This document shows, one piece after another, positions 27,171-37,210 of a stretch of 64,000 bases of DNA. The notes beneath the pieces were generated by a model. It did no database searches. It saw only the letters and a program-made list of their open reading frames with translations, and was not told the origin of the DNA. Position 1 is the stretch's first letter. Each line of letters starts with the position of its first letter. The position numbers were made by a program, and so were the translations under genes. Location: NCBI GenBank assembly GCA_913057515.1, contig CAJXOJ010000011.1:16288-80287 (forward strand), given 5' to 3'. Source of the DNA: an uncultured Cycloclasticus sp. (GTDB lineage: Bacteria; Pseudomonadota; Gammaproteobacteria; Methylococcales; Cycloclasticaceae).

Positions 27171-28331
27171 ATGAATTTACATGAGTATCAAGCAAAACAA
27201 GTGTTTGCTGAGTTTGGCGTGCCAGTGCCGGTTGGGAAGCCAGCACGTTCAGTAACTGAAGCCGTTAATGTTGCAAAAGAATTGGGCGGTGATTGTTGGG
27301 TCGTTAAAGCCCAAGTTCACGCTGGTGGCCGCGGCAAAGCGGGTGGTGTCAAATTATGTAAAGGCATTGCTGAAGTTGAAGAGTACAGCAATAAGTTATT
27401 GGGCTCACGTTTAGTTACTCCGCAAACAGATGCTGAAGGTTTGCCGATTGAAATGTTGATTGTAGAAGAAGTGAAACCTATTGAGCGCGAGTTGTACTTA
27501 AGTGCCGTGGTTGATCGTGCTACCAAACGTATTATGTTTATGGCGTCTGAAGCAGGCGGTATGGACATTGAAGAAGTCGCTGAAGAAACGCCAGAAAAGA
27601 TTTTATTGGCGGCGGTTGATCCTTCTGCGGGTTTACAGCCTTATCAGAGCCGTGATATCGCATTTAAAATGGGTCTTGAAGGCAAGCAAGTTGGTCAATT
27701 GTTTAAAGTCATGTCTGGTCTGCTAAACATGTTCATAGCAAAAGACGCTAGCCAAGTTGAAATTAATCCACTCATCGTTAATGGTGATGGCGACTTAATT
27801 GCATTGGATGCGAAAGTTAACTTAGATGATAACGCGGCTTACCGTCACCCTGATATGGTGGCTATGCGTGATCCATCTCAAGAAGATGAAAAAGAATACT
27901 TGGCGCAACAGCATGAGCTGAACTACATCACTTTAAACGGCAGTATTGGCTGCATGGTTAATGGTGCGGGTTTGGCAATGGCGACCATGGATCTCGTTAA
28001 ACTTGAAGGTGGTTTCCCAGCAAACTTCCTTGACGTTGGTGGTGGTGCAACGGCTGAGCGTGTTGCTGAAGCCTTTAAATTGATTTTGTCTGACGACAAA
28101 GTGAAAGTGGTTTTGGTTAATATTTTTGGTGGCATCGTTCGTTGTAACTTAATCGCTGAAGGCATCATTGAGGCAGTTAAAGAAGTTGGCGTAAATGTCC
28201 CCGTTGTTGTTCGTTTAGAAGGCACGAATGCTGATCAAGGTCGCGAGCTGTTGAAAGAATCAGGTTTAGATATTATTGCTGCTGATGATTTAACGCTAGC
28301 TGCTCAAGCCGCCGTTAAAGCCGCATCTTAA
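27171..28331 (+). CDS. sucC: succinyl-CoA synthetase beta subunit
   Basis: A 386-residue ATP-grasp subunit of the TCA-cycle enzyme joining succinate and CoA with [23 protein letters not shown] is the canonical start, [17 protein letters not shown] the nucleotide-binding loop, and [16 protein letters not shown] lies in the C-terminal domain. Length is as in E. coli (388). GAGGAA is the ribosome site. sucD follows after 13 bases. No other TCA gene is adjacent, unlike the E. coli sdh-suc cluster. Confidence 0.97.
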   Translation: MNLHEYQAKQVFAEFGVPVPVGKPARSVTEAVNVAKELGGDCWVVKAQVHAGGRGKAGGVKLCKGIAEVEEYSNKLLGSRLVTPQTDAEGLPIEMLIVEEVKPIERELYLSAVVDRATKRIMFMASEAGGMDIEEVAEETPEKILLAAVDPSAGLQPYQSRDIAFKMGLEGKQVGQLFKVMSGLLNMFIAKDASQVEINPLIVNGDGDLIALDAKVNLDDNAAYRHPDMVAMRDPSQEDEKEYLAQQHELNYITLNGSIGCMVNGAGLAMATMDLVKLEGGFPANFLDVGGGATAERVAEAFKLILSDDKVKVVLVNIFGGIVRCNLIAEGIIEAVKEVGVNVPVVVRLEGTNADQGRELLKESGLDIIAADDLTLAAQAAVKAAS

Positions 28332-28344
28332 TTTAGAGGTTCAT

Positions 28345-29217
28345 ATGAGTATTTTAATTAATAAAGACACAAAAGTAATTTGCCAAGGTTTTACTGGCAA
28401 GCAAGGAACATTCCATTCAGAGCAAGCAATTGCCTATGGTACAAAAATGGTTGGTGGTGTGACACCGGGCCGTGGCGGTGAAACGCATTTAAATCTACCT
28501 GTTTTCAATACAGTGGCAGATGCAGTTAAAGAAACTGGTGCAACGGCCACTATGATCTATGTGCCACCTCCGTTCGCTGCGGATGCTATTTTAGAAGCCG
28601 CCGCGGGTGGTATTGAAGTGATTGTATGTATTACTGAAGGTATCCCCGTATTGGATATGATGAAAGTCAAGTCAGCACTTGAGCAGTATGAAAATACCGT
28701 ATTAATTGGCCCTAACTGCCCAGGTGTTATCACACCGGGTGAATGTAAAATTGGCATTATGCCTGGCTTTATTCACCAAGCGGGTAGTATTGGTGTGGTC
28801 TCACGTTCAGGTACATTAACGTATGAAGCCGTTCATCAAACAACCACAGCTGGCTTAGGCCAAAGTACTTGTGTGGGTATTGGTGGTGATCCGATTCACG
28901 GCATGAACTTTATCGACGTTATTTCACGTTTTGAAGCGGATGAAAACACCAAAGGTATTATCATGGTGGGTGAAATTGGTGGAACAGCTGAAGAAGAAGC
29001 AGCTGAGTACATTAAAAATAATGTAACTAAGCCTGTTGTTGGTTATATTGCAGGCGTTACAGCGCCTCCAGGCAAGCGTATGGGCCATGCTGGTGCGATT
29101 GTTTCTGGTGGACAAGGGACTGCCGAAGCTAAATTTGCAGCCTTAGAAGCTGCGGGTGTTCACATTGTGAAATCACCCACTGAAATGGGCGCAAAAATGA
29201 AAGAAATTTTAGGCTAA
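28345..29217 (+). CDS. sucD: succinyl-CoA synthetase alpha subunit
   Basis: A 290-residue CoA-binding alpha subunit. Marks: [20 protein letters not shown], the CoA Rossmann domain (1-125), [20 protein letters not shown] and the phospho-His segment [16 protein letters not shown]. It follows sucC by 13 bases and ends 28 bases before a strong terminator, so sucCD is a closed two-gene operon. Confidence 0.97.
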   Translation: MSILINKDTKVICQGFTGKQGTFHSEQAIAYGTKMVGGVTPGRGGETHLNLPVFNTVADAVKETGATATMIYVPPPFAADAILEAAAGGIEVIVCITEGIPVLDMMKVKSALEQYENTVLIGPNCPGVITPGECKIGIMPGFIHQAGSIGVVSRSGTLTYEAVHQTTTAGLGQSTCVGIGGDPIHGMNFIDVISRFEADENTKGIIMVGEIGGTAEEEAAEYIKNNVTKPVVGYIAGVTAPPGKRMGHAGAIVSGGQGTAEAKFAALEAAGVHIVKSPTEMGAKMKEILG

Positions 29218-29245
29218 ATTTAGCGTTAAAATTTAAAGTAGTACG

Positions 29246-29276
29246 AAAAGGGCTGTAAACTATACAGCCCTTTTTT
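29246..29276 (+). terminator. intrinsic terminator of sucCD
   Basis: AAAAGGGCTGTA and TACAGCCCTTTT form a perfect 12-bp stem with a 5-base loop, ending in six T. Confidence 0.92.
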
Positions 29277-29307
29277 ATGCCTGTGACTAATAAGTAGACG
29301 CGCCATT

Positions 29308-30930
29308 ATGAAAATAGCCTTAGTACAATTTAACCCCGTTGTGGGTGATTTAATCGGTAATGCTAACCGTATTATCGAATTTTGCCAGCAAGCTGTTAGC
29401 GAACAAGCAGTTGCGGCCGTGTTTCCCGAGTTAGCTATTACTGGCTACCCACCAGAAGACTTGTTGTTGCGTGAAGATTTTATAAATGCTGTTGAAAAAC
29501 AGCTTGAGCGGATATCAACGGCTTGTCCTTTATTAACGATTATCATCGGTTATCCTGAAAAAGGTGAGGGCGTTTTATTTAATAGTGTTGCGGTTTTACA
29601 GGCTGGGGAATTAGTCGCAAATTACCGTAAACAGAACCTCCCTAATTATGGTGTGTTTGATGAGAAGCGTTACTTTCAACCTGGAACGCAGGCTCGCGTA
29701 TTTAAACTCGGTTCTCAAAAAGTTGGATTAAGTATTTGTGAAGATATTTGGACGCCGCTGGTATGTGAGCAGCTAAAGCAAGCTGGTGCAAAGCTAATCA
29801 TTAACTTGAATGCCTCGCCATTTGAGATCGGCAAAACAACTAAGCGAGAAAACACAGTGCTCAGCCGCGTACAAGAAACAGGGCTGCCCATTTTGTATGT
29901 TAACCAAGTGGGAGGGCAGGATGAATTGGTCTTTGATGGCAGTTCGTTTGTGATGAGTGCACAAGGAGTGGTTGTGCAACGCATGCCTTCATTTGTGGAA
30001 GAAATGCAGTATATCGACACAGAGACGATGAATGAGCTAGCGGCTTGTAACGATGCAGTGCTTGCCTCGTCGCAACTAGAAGGTGTTTATCAAGCGCTGG
30101 TGTTAGGTGTTCGCGATTACGTAACAAAAAATGGCTTTAAAGGTGCGGTGCTTGGTTTGTCTGGCGGGATAGACTCAGCGTTGGTGTTGGCGATTGCCGC
30201 AGATGCCTTAGGTGCTGATAGTGTTGAAGTGGTATTAATGCCATCAAAATATACGGCAGATATGAGCAATGAAGATGCTATAAAGCAAGCAGAAAAGCTG
30301 GGTGTTAAACATCAAGTCATTCCGATTGAGCCGGCTATTACTGCCTTTTCTTCGATGTTAGAAAGTGCTTTTGAAGGGCTGGCTAATGATGTGACGGAAG
30401 AAAATATTCAGGCGCGAAGCCGCGGTATTTTATTGATGGCTATTTCGAATAAGAAAAGAAAAATATTACTAACGACGGGCAACAAAAGTGAAATGAGCGT
30501 AGGTTATGCGACGCTATATGGCGACATGGCAGGAGGCTTTGCACCAATTAAAGATGTACCTAAAATGCTAGTATATGCTCTCGCTAAATACCGTAATCAG
30601 TTGTCAGCGGTCATTCCTGAGCGAGTGATTGAGCGCCCGCCTTCAGCAGAATTAGCACCCGATCAAAAAGATGAGGATAGCTTGCCTGCGTACCCAGTAC
30701 TTGATGATATTCTTGAGCGCTATATTGAGCTAGATCAGTCAAGGCTGCAGATAGTAGAGGCAGGGTATGATCCGGAAGTGGTCAGTCGAGTGCTACGACT
30801 GGTAGAACAAAACGAATATAAACGTCGCCAAGCTCCACCTGGGGTTAAAGTGACTTCTCGATCATTTGGACGTGAAAGAAGGTTCCCGATGACGTCAGGT
30901 TTTAGCCAAGTTCTTTTTTCTACAGAATAG
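29308..30930 (+). CDS. nadE: glutamine-dependent NAD+ synthetase
   Basis: A 540-residue two-domain enzyme: an N-terminal nitrilase-fold glutaminase (about 1-250) with the Glu of FPELAITGYPPEDLLL, Lys of NYRKQNLPNYGVFDE and Cys of GLSICEDIWTP, and a C-terminal synthetase (about 270-540) with the PP-loop GLSGGIDSALVL. It amidates nicotinic acid adenine dinucleotide to NAD using glutamine ammonia. It converges with bamD, 21 bases apart. With nadA it is the second NAD gene of the window, but the two are not linked. Confidence 0.96.
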   Translation: MKIALVQFNPVVGDLIGNANRIIEFCQQAVSEQAVAAVFPELAITGYPPEDLLLREDFINAVEKQLERISTACPLLTIIIGYPEKGEGVLFNSVAVLQAGELVANYRKQNLPNYGVFDEKRYFQPGTQARVFKLGSQKVGLSICEDIWTPLVCEQLKQAGAKLIINLNASPFEIGKTTKRENTVLSRVQETGLPILYVNQVGGQDELVFDGSSFVMSAQGVVVQRMPSFVEEMQYIDTETMNELAACNDAVLASSQLEGVYQALVLGVRDYVTKNGFKGAVLGLSGGIDSALVLAIAADALGADSVEVVLMPSKYTADMSNEDAIKQAEKLGVKHQVIPIEPAITAFSSMLESAFEGLANDVTEENIQARSRGILLMAISNKKRKILLTTGNKSEMSVGYATLYGDMAGGFAPIKDVPKMLVYALAKYRNQLSAVIPERVIERPPSAELAPDQKDEDSLPAYPVLDDILERYIELDQSRLQIVEAGYDPEVVSRVLRLVEQNEYKRRQAPPGVKVTSRSFGRERRFPMTSGFSQVLFSTE

Positions 30931-30951
30931 CCTTCTATATACAGAGCTCGT

Positions 30952-31806
30952 TTACTTGTCGAGTTCGAGGAAGTCCCAAATTTTTTCTGAGGTTGTTTTC
31001 TCGTGAGCGTATTTAGGATTCTCCAGTGGTGGCATACCGGCTGGATAATTGTAATTATAAATACGCTGTGCATCTGCGGCTAAATCATTCATGCCGATTT
31101 GTTGGTAAGCATCAACCATTAGTAGCAAGGCGCGAGGAACAGCTGTGGTGTTTGGGTACTGCTCAATAATGTGTTTAGCGCGGTTAATCGACGCAATATA
31201 GGCTTTGCGTTTCATATAGTAATGCGCAACATTTAGATCATATAAAGCAAGGTTTGATTTAAGTGCAACGATGCGTTGTTTAGAGTCTTCAGCATACTGG
31301 CTGGTAGGGAATCGTCTAATCAGTGTTGCAAAGTCATCGAGTGACTCAATAGCTGCACCGGGGTCACGTTGGGACTTATCAGTCGGTAAATAACGTTCTA
31401 AGAAGCCAATGCCTCGGTTAAAGTTAATTAAGCCTTTTAGGTAATAAATATAGTCAATATTTTTATGCCGTGGATGAATTCGGATAAAGCGATTAGCGGT
31501 CGCTAAGGCCGACTCCGGTTCATCATTTTTGTAGTAGGCGAAGGCTAAATCAATTTGAGCCTGTTGGGCATATTGGCCAAAAGGGTAGCGTGACTCTAGT
31601 CCTTCATAAAGCTCGATGGCTTTAAGGTAATTCTCATCATCTAAAGAGGCTTTCGCTTCGTTGTAAAAATCACCGGCAGACCAGTTTTCTTTTTCATCAG
31701 GAGCTTCGTTAGGGGTAACGAGGTCCATTGTCGAGCAAGCGCTTAGCATGAAAAGTGTTAAGGCGAGCAAAATGAGTTTGATTGATGGGCTATTAATTAG
31801 AGTCAT
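30952..31806 (-). CDS. bamD: outer-membrane assembly lipoprotein BamD
   Basis: A 284-residue lipoprotein of the BAM complex that inserts beta-barrel proteins in the outer membrane. The signal sequence ends in FMLSAC (Cys about 24). The mature chain carries five TPR-like repeats, recognisable from FYNEAKASLDDENYLKAIE, YPFGQYAQQAQIDLAFAYYK and RRFPTSQYAEDSKQRI. It is divergent from rluD with only 38 bases between starts, a conserved bamD/rluD arrangement in gammaproteobacteria. Confidence 0.95.
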   Translation of the reverse strand: MTLINSPSIKLILLALTLFMLSACSTMDLVTPNEAPDEKENWSAGDFYNEAKASLDDENYLKAIELYEGLESRYPFGQYAQQAQIDLAFAYYKNDEPESALATANRFIRIHPRHKNIDYIYYLKGLINFNRGIGFLERYLPTDKSQRDPGAAIESLDDFATLIRRFPTSQYAEDSKQRIVALKSNLALYDLNVAHYYMKRKAYIASINRAKHIIEQYPNTTAVPRALLLMVDAYQQIGMNDLAADAQRIYNYNYPAGMPPLENPKYAHEKTTSEKIWDFLELDK

Positions 31807-31844
31807 GAGTTAAATAACGGGTTATAAGATATTAAACGGTTATA

Positions 31845-32837
31845 ATGCCGCAGCACATCAATTATTACAATGTTATTGGCTTGAAAACTGAACAACAAAT
31901 AGAATTAACCATCCCAGCTGAAATGGCCGGCCTTAGGCTCGACCAGGCGCTGGCAGAGCTATGCTCCGAGTATTCCCGTAACCGATTAAAGAGCTGGCTT
32001 AAAAGCGGTAATATACTCATTAATAACGCGGTTCTTCGCCCACGTGATAAGGTGAATGGTGGTGAACAAGTGATTATTAACCCCATTGCGGATACCTCGT
32101 TAGAAGTAAAAGCCGAGCCGATTGACCTGAAGATTGTTTATGAGGATGAGTCGATGTTAGTGGTCAATAAACCTGCTGGCTTGGTGGTGCATCCTGCAGC
32201 GGGGAATTGGCATGGTACGTTGCAAAACGCCTTGTTACATTATGATCCGAGTTTAGAGGGCTTGCCGCGCGCTGGCTTAGTTCATCGAATTGATAAAGAA
32301 ACGAGCGGATTGCTAATGGTTGCGCGTACCCTAACAGCCCATAAAATATTGGTTGATCAGTTGCAAGCACGTGAATTTGAGCGAGAATATTTAACCGTGG
32401 TTCGTGGCTATATGACGGCTGGCGGAACGGTGGATGCGCCCTTAGCGCGACATCCCACAGACCGTAAGAAATATGCTGTAAGAATAGGCGGTAAAGAAGC
32501 GGTTACACATTATCGAGTGAAAAGACGTTTTGCGAAACACACGCTACTAAGAGTTAACCTTGAAACTGGCCGAACCCATCAGATTAGGGTTCATATGAGC
32601 CATATTAATCATCCGATTGTGGGTGATCAGGTATACGGGGGGCGTTTTAAACCGCTGGCTAATGCGAGTGAGTTATTAAGTGATACTTTACGTGGGTTTA
32701 AGCGCCAAGCGTTACATGCAGCGAGATTGGGGGTTATTCACCCCGTGACAGGCGAAGCGATTTCTTGGGAATGTGATATGCCAACAGACATGGCCAACTT
32801 GGTTGATGTGTTGACGCAAGAGACGCCTGTTAAATAG
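31845..32837 (+). CDS. rluD: 23S rRNA pseudouridine synthase RluD
   Basis: A 330-residue RluA-family synthase: S4 domain (about 28-90; AGLRLDQALAELCSEYSR), then the catalytic domain with VVNKPAGLVVHPAAGN and the active-site Asp in GLVHRIDKETSGLLMVA. The usual RLD triplet is RID here, a conservative change. It modifies helix 69 of 23S rRNA at U1911, U1915 and U1917 in E. coli. The N-terminus is about 15 residues longer than in E. coli; a TTG at 31881 is a possible later start. pgeF follows after 7 bases, and the bamD-rluD-pgeF-clpB order is widely conserved. Confidence 0.94.
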   Translation: MPQHINYYNVIGLKTEQQIELTIPAEMAGLRLDQALAELCSEYSRNRLKSWLKSGNILINNAVLRPRDKVNGGEQVIINPIADTSLEVKAEPIDLKIVYEDESMLVVNKPAGLVVHPAAGNWHGTLQNALLHYDPSLEGLPRAGLVHRIDKETSGLLMVARTLTAHKILVDQLQAREFEREYLTVVRGYMTAGGTVDAPLARHPTDRKKYAVRIGGKEAVTHYRVKRRFAKHTLLRVNLETGRTHQIRVHMSHINHPIVGDQVYGGRFKPLANASELLSDTLRGFKRQALHAARLGVIHPVTGEAISWECDMPTDMANLVDVLTQETPVK

Positions 32838-32844
32838 TCGGTTT

Positions 32845-33579
32845 ATGGATTTTATTACTCCAGACTGGCCAGCTCCAGATCGGGTTAAGGCATTATCAAC
32901 TTGTCGCTTAGGAGGCGTCAGTAAAGGCGACTATGCCAGTCTAAATTTAGCAAACCATGTGGGCGATAATGGGTCTGCTGTGATGCAAAATAGGTCAACG
33001 CTTGTAGATAGGTTTCAATTACCGGCTAAGCCAGTTTGGTTAGAGCAAGTCCATGGGCGCCGAGTGCTGGAGTTGGATGAATATGAAGCGCCTCAAGTGA
33101 TTCAAGCCGATGCTTCAATATCAAGAAATAGTCATGCTGTTTGTGCTGTTATGACGGCGGATTGCTTGCCTGTATTATTGTGCAAAGAGGATGGAACGGC
33201 TGTTGCTGCCGTGCATGCTGGCTGGCGCGGTTTGCTCGCGGGCATTGTTGATCATACGGTGATGAAATTAGCCGAGCCAGAAAAAATAATCGCCTGGCTA
33301 GGTCCGGCAATAGGCCCCGGCCGTTTTGAAGTGGGTACAGAAGTAAAAGATGCCTACGTGAGTCAGCACGGAGTGATGGAGCAATGTTTTCAGCGTGTTG
33401 ATCGTGAGCACTACCTTGCGGATTTATATGCCTTGGCAAGAATAGTGCTACTAAAATGTGGTGTAAAAAGAATTTATGGCGGTGAATATTGTACGTATAA
33501 TCAAGCGGATCAGTTTTTTTCCTACCGGCGAGAGCCGATAACGGGCCGAATGGCCTCGTTAATTTGGCTTCAACCCTAA
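32845..33579 (+). CDS. pgeF: PgeF/YfiH multicopper-type purine nucleoside enzyme
   Basis: A 244-residue member of the YfiH/laccase-domain family (DUF152). Metal-ligand segments: LEQVHGRRV, MTADCLPVLLC, AAVHAGWRGLLAGI and CTYNQADQFFSYRRE. Members act as purine nucleoside phosphorylases or in peptidoglycan editing (PgeF in E. coli, which prevents Ser misincorporation). It lies directly after rluD and 11 bases before the ZIP transporter. Confidence 0.9.
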   Translation: MDFITPDWPAPDRVKALSTCRLGGVSKGDYASLNLANHVGDNGSAVMQNRSTLVDRFQLPAKPVWLEQVHGRRVLELDEYEAPQVIQADASISRNSHAVCAVMTADCLPVLLCKEDGTAVAAVHAGWRGLLAGIVDHTVMKLAEPEKIIAWLGPAIGPGRFEVGTEVKDAYVSQHGVMEQCFQRVDREHYLADLYALARIVLLKCGVKRIYGGEYCTYNQADQFFSYRREPITGRMASLIWLQP

Positions 33580-33590
33580 ATTTATTGCCC

Positions 33591-34370
33591 ATGACTGTAC
33601 TGACTTGGATTATTTTATTTACCATACTAGGCGGCGCGCTAAGCGTGTTAGGCGCCTCATTGGTTTTATTTTTACCCAAAAAAATTATTAGTAAAGCCTT
33701 GCCGTTTAGTGTGAGTTTTGCAACGGGCGCTTTGTTAAGTGTTTCTTTCGTTGGTTTAATACCGCACGCTTTGGAAGATGTCGGGCATGAGAATTTTCAC
33801 ACCCTATCGATAACTATCTTGGGTGGCTTGATGTTTTTTTTCGCGCTGGAAAAAATGGTTTTGTGGCGTCACTGCCATCATGATGATTGCGAAACACATG
33901 TGGATGTTCATGCGCATAGCCATAAATCAGCAGGTAGTTTGATTCTTATTGGTGATAGTGTGCATAATTTCGTCGATGGTGTGCTTATTGCCGCGGCATT
34001 TTTAACCGATATTCATTTAGGGGTGGTGACGGCATTAGCAGTCACTGCACATGAGATTCCGCAAGAAATAGGGGATTTTGCTATTTTATTGCAAAGTGGC
34101 TTTACCCGTAAAAAAGCTATTTTATACAATGTTATCTCTAGCCTCGCGACGTTGGTAGGTGGCTTGCTGGCCTACTTTTGGTTGGCAGAATTTGAACATA
34201 TTTTGCCTTATGTTCTAGCATTTGCTGCGGCCAGTTTTATTTATATTGCCGTGGCTGACTTAATTCCAACCTTGCATAAGCGTATTAACCCAGCAGCAGC
34301 TATCGAACAGATTGTATTGATGCTATTCGGTATTGCTTTGATTGGCTGGTTGCACAGCTTTATTCACTAA
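33591..34370 (+). CDS. ZIP-family metal transporter
   Basis: A 259-residue membrane protein with eight predicted helices. ZIP signatures are HNFVDGVLIAAAF (helix 4) and HEIPQEIGDFAILL (helix 5), which hold the zinc/iron site. Between helices 3 and 4 is a His-rich loop (WRHCHHDDCETHVDVHAHSH) that probably binds metal at the cytoplasmic face. The ATG at 33591 (MTVLTWIILF) is chosen; the frame is open to TTG codons upstream that would overlap pgeF. The cargo is probably zinc or iron, not resolved by sequence. It lies between pgeF and the heat-shock promoter of clpB. Confidence 0.88.
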   Translation: MTVLTWIILFTILGGALSVLGASLVLFLPKKIISKALPFSVSFATGALLSVSFVGLIPHALEDVGHENFHTLSITILGGLMFFFALEKMVLWRHCHHDDCETHVDVHAHSHKSAGSLILIGDSVHNFVDGVLIAAAFLTDIHLGVVTALAVTAHEIPQEIGDFAILLQSGFTRKKAILYNVISSLATLVGGLLAYFWLAEFEHILPYVLAFAAASFIYIAVADLIPTLHKRINPAAAIEQIVLMLFGIALIGWLHSFIH

Positions 34371-34396
34371 GAACGGCAGCACTCGTCCTCAACTGG

Positions 34397-34425
34397 CTTG
34401 AAAAAGAGACTTTTTGTCCCCATTA
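34397..34425 (+). promoter_or_regulatory. sigma-32 heat-shock promoter of clpB
   Basis: CTTGAAA at 34397-34403, a 14-base spacer, and CCCCATTA at 34418-34425 match the sigma-32 consensus CTTGAAA-N13-15-CCCCATNT at nearly every position. Transcription would start near 34432, about 30 bases before the clpB ATG. Confidence 0.92.
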
Positions 34426-34460
34426 ATCAGTCATCAAATTAAATTAATGAGGATTGAAAT

Positions 34461-37040
34461 ATGCGAATGGATAAACTCACCAGTCAGTTTCAAGTAGCAC
34501 TTTCTGACGCGCAAAGCCTAGCGTTAGGTAAAGACCATCAATTTATAGAACCGGCACACCTACTGGTTGCAATGCTTGATCAACAGGGTGCTGGTGTGCG
34601 TCATCTGCTGCAATTAGCAGGCGTGAACGTGAACAAGTTACGCTCATCGTTAGGCGATACAATTGATCGTATAGCAACTGTTGAGGGAGCTGCCGGTGAT
34701 GTGCAAATGTCGAATGATTTAGGTCGGCTTCTGAATGTGACCGATAAGCTTGCGCAGCAACGTAAAGATGCTTATATCTCCAGTGAATTATTTATCTTGG
34801 CTACACTTGATGATAAAGGCTCAGCTGGTAAGGCATTACAAGAAGCTGGAGCCACTAAAAGTGTATTAGAAAAAGCGATAGATGATATACGTGGTGGCGA
34901 AGCGGTTAATGACCAAAATGCGGAAGAAAACCGTCAGGCACTCGAGAAATACAGTGTCGACCTAACTGAACGTGCGGAACAAGGTAAGCTTGACCCAGTC
35001 ATTGGTCGAGATGAAGAAATACGCCGTACTATTCAAGTGCTACAGCGTCGTACAAAAAACAACCCGGTATTGATTGGTGAGCCGGGTGTGGGTAAAACCG
35101 CTATTGTGGAAGGACTTGCTCAACGCATCGTAAATGGTGAAGTGCCTGAAAACCTAAAGTCAAAGCGCCTGTTATCGTTAGATATGGCTGCGCTTATTGC
35201 TGGGGCTAAATTTCGTGGTGAATTTGAGGAACGTTTAAAAGCGGTACTAAACGATGTCTCAAAACAAGAAGGTCAGGTGATTTTGTTTATTGATGAATTG
35301 CACACCATGGTGGGCGCAGGTAAAGGTGACGGCGCAATGGATGCCGGTAATATGCTAAAGCCGGCGCTAGCACGGGGTGATTTGCATTGTGTAGGGGCAA
35401 CAACTCTAGATGAATACCGCCAATATATTGAAAAAGATGCCGCGTTAGAGCGACGTTTCCAAAAAGTATTGGTGGATGAACCGACGGTTGAAGACACCAT
35501 TGCTATTTTGCGTGGTTTAAAAGAGCGATATGAAGTTCACCATAGTGTGGATATAACAGACCCTGCTATCGTTTCAGCGGCAGTGCTGTCTCACCGTTAT
35601 ATCACTGATCGCCAACTACCCGACAAAGCGATTGATTTAATCGACGAATCAGCCAGTCGTATTCGGATGGAAATGGATTCAAAGCCTGAGTCAATGGACA
35701 GGCTAGAGCGTCGTTTAATCCAATTAAAGATTGAACGCGAAGCGTTGAAAAAAGAAAGTGATGAGGCTTCAATTAAACGTTTAGAGTTGCTGGAGTCTGA
35801 AATTGCTGAGCTTGAAAAAGAATATGCTGATTTGGAAGAAGTTTGGAAGTCTGAAAAAGCAGCAATGCAAGGCAGTGCGCAGCATAAAGAAGAGTTGGAA
35901 AGAGTGAAACTCGACATGGAAACTGCCCGCCGTGCGGGTGATTTAACACGCATGTCTGAGTTGCAATACGGTGAAATTCCTCGTTTAGAAAAAGCGATTC
36001 AAGAGGCTGAGGCTGGTGATGATGAGCAAAGCTTTACCTTGTTACGAAATAAAGTAACTGAGGAAGAAATAGCTGAAGTTGTGTCCAAGTGGACGGGTAT
36101 TCCTGTATCGAAAATGCTTGAAGGTGAGCGTGAAAAGCTCTTGCAAATGGAAGGCAATTTAGGCGACCGGGTTATTGGTCAAGAAGAAGCAGTAAAAGCG
36201 GTGAGTGATGCCATTCGTCGTTCACGTGCGGGGTTATCAGATCCTAACCGCCCTAATGGTTCGTTCTTATTTTTAGGCCCAACAGGGGTTGGGAAAACAG
36301 AATTATGTAAGGCGTTAGCAGAGTTTTTGTTTGATACCGAAGAAGCGATCGTGCGAATTGATATGTCCGAATTTATGGAAAAGCACTCAGTCGCACGCTT
36401 AATTGGGGCGCCTCCAGGCTATGTTGGATATGAAGAAGGTGGCTATTTAACCGAAGCTATTCGACGTAGGCCGTATAGTGTTATTTTGATGGATGAAGTT
36501 GAAAAGGCACACCCCGATGTATTCAATATATTGCTACAAGTATTAGATGATGGCCGTTTAACAGATGGACAAGGCCGCACAGTTGATTTCCGAAATACAG
36601 TGATTGTGATGACATCGAACTTGGGGTCAGACCGGATACAAGAGCTTGCCGGTGAGGCAAATTACGATGAGATGAAGCGTGCGGTGATGGAGGTGGTGGG
36701 CAGTCACTTTCGCCCAGAGTTTATTAACCGTATTGATGAGTCAGTGGTCTTTCATCCTTTGGGCCGTTCACAAATCAGAGCTATCACAACGATTCAAGTA
36801 GAGGTTTTACGCCAGCGTTTGGCGGATCGGGAGATTGAATTAAATGTGTCGGAAGCTGCGCTTGATAAGTTAGGCGAGGCAGGTTTTGATCCTGTTTATG
36901 GCGCTAGGCCTTTGAAGCGGGCGATACAGCAGCGTTTGGAAAACGCCTTAGCTCAAGACTTATTAGCAGGGAAATTTGTGCCTGGCGATGTGATTAATAT
37001 TGAGCTGAGCGATGATGCTCTTGTGTTTAATAAAGGGTAG
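34461..37040 (+). CDS. clpB: ATP-dependent disaggregase ClpB
   Basis: An 859-residue Hsp100: Clp N domain (1-145; [15 protein letters not shown]), first AAA+ (about 160-400; Walker [14 protein letters not shown], Walker [10 protein letters not shown]), the coiled-coil M domain (about 405-525) and the second AAA+ (about 560-850; [41 protein letters not shown]). It works with DnaK to resolubilise aggregates. Length matches E. coli (857). The gene has its own sigma-32 promoter and ends with no recognisable T-run terminator, only a hairpin 57 bases on. Confidence 0.97.
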   Translation: MRMDKLTSQFQVALSDAQSLALGKDHQFIEPAHLLVAMLDQQGAGVRHLLQLAGVNVNKLRSSLGDTIDRIATVEGAAGDVQMSNDLGRLLNVTDKLAQQRKDAYISSELFILATLDDKGSAGKALQEAGATKSVLEKAIDDIRGGEAVNDQNAEENRQALEKYSVDLTERAEQGKLDPVIGRDEEIRRTIQVLQRRTKNNPVLIGEPGVGKTAIVEGLAQRIVNGEVPENLKSKRLLSLDMAALIAGAKFRGEFEERLKAVLNDVSKQEGQVILFIDELHTMVGAGKGDGAMDAGNMLKPALARGDLHCVGATTLDEYRQYIEKDAALERRFQKVLVDEPTVEDTIAILRGLKERYEVHHSVDITDPAIVSAAVLSHRYITDRQLPDKAIDLIDESASRIRMEMDSKPESMDRLERRLIQLKIEREALKKESDEASIKRLELLESEIAELEKEYADLEEVWKSEKAAMQGSAQHKEELERVKLDMETARRAGDLTRMSELQYGEIPRLEKAIQEAEAGDDEQSFTLLRNKVTEEEIAEVVSKWTGIPVSKMLEGEREKLLQMEGNLGDRVIGQEEAVKAVSDAIRRSRAGLSDPNRPNGSFLFLGPTGVGKTELCKALAEFLFDTEEAIVRIDMSEFMEKHSVARLIGAPPGYVGYEEGGYLTEAIRRRPYSVILMDEVEKAHPDVFNILLQVLDDGRLTDGQGRTVDFRNTVIVMTSNLGSDRIQELAGEANYDEMKRAVMEVVGSHFRPEFINRIDESVVFHPLGRSQIRAITTIQVEVLRQRLADREIELNVSEAALDKLGEAGFDPVYGARPLKRAIQQRLENALAQDLLAGKFVPGDVINIELSDDALVFNKG

Positions 37041-37096
37041 GCGTATTTAAGTGGTTATTTATCACTAAATCCAGTGCCAGTAAACCTAGTCTGAGT

Positions 37097-37124
37097 GGCG
37101 GCACCTGCTTGATCGGTGTCCGCC
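37097..37124. other. hairpin in the clpB / EAL-GGDEF convergent gap
   Basis: GGCGGCACC and GGTGTCCGCC pair as a 9-bp stem with one bulged T and a 9-base loop. No T-run follows. It lies between the convergent clpB and the EAL-GGDEF gene and may act as an end-protecting or Rho-dependent terminator structure. The rest of the 170-base gap shows nothing. Confidence 0.4.
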
Positions 37125-37210
37125 ATAATAGATGAAAAAGGTGGCAAGCGTGCACTTGCTAAAAAAGAAGGGCGTGATGGAATGGCCCGCTAAGGTGGCT
37201 ATTTCACGGT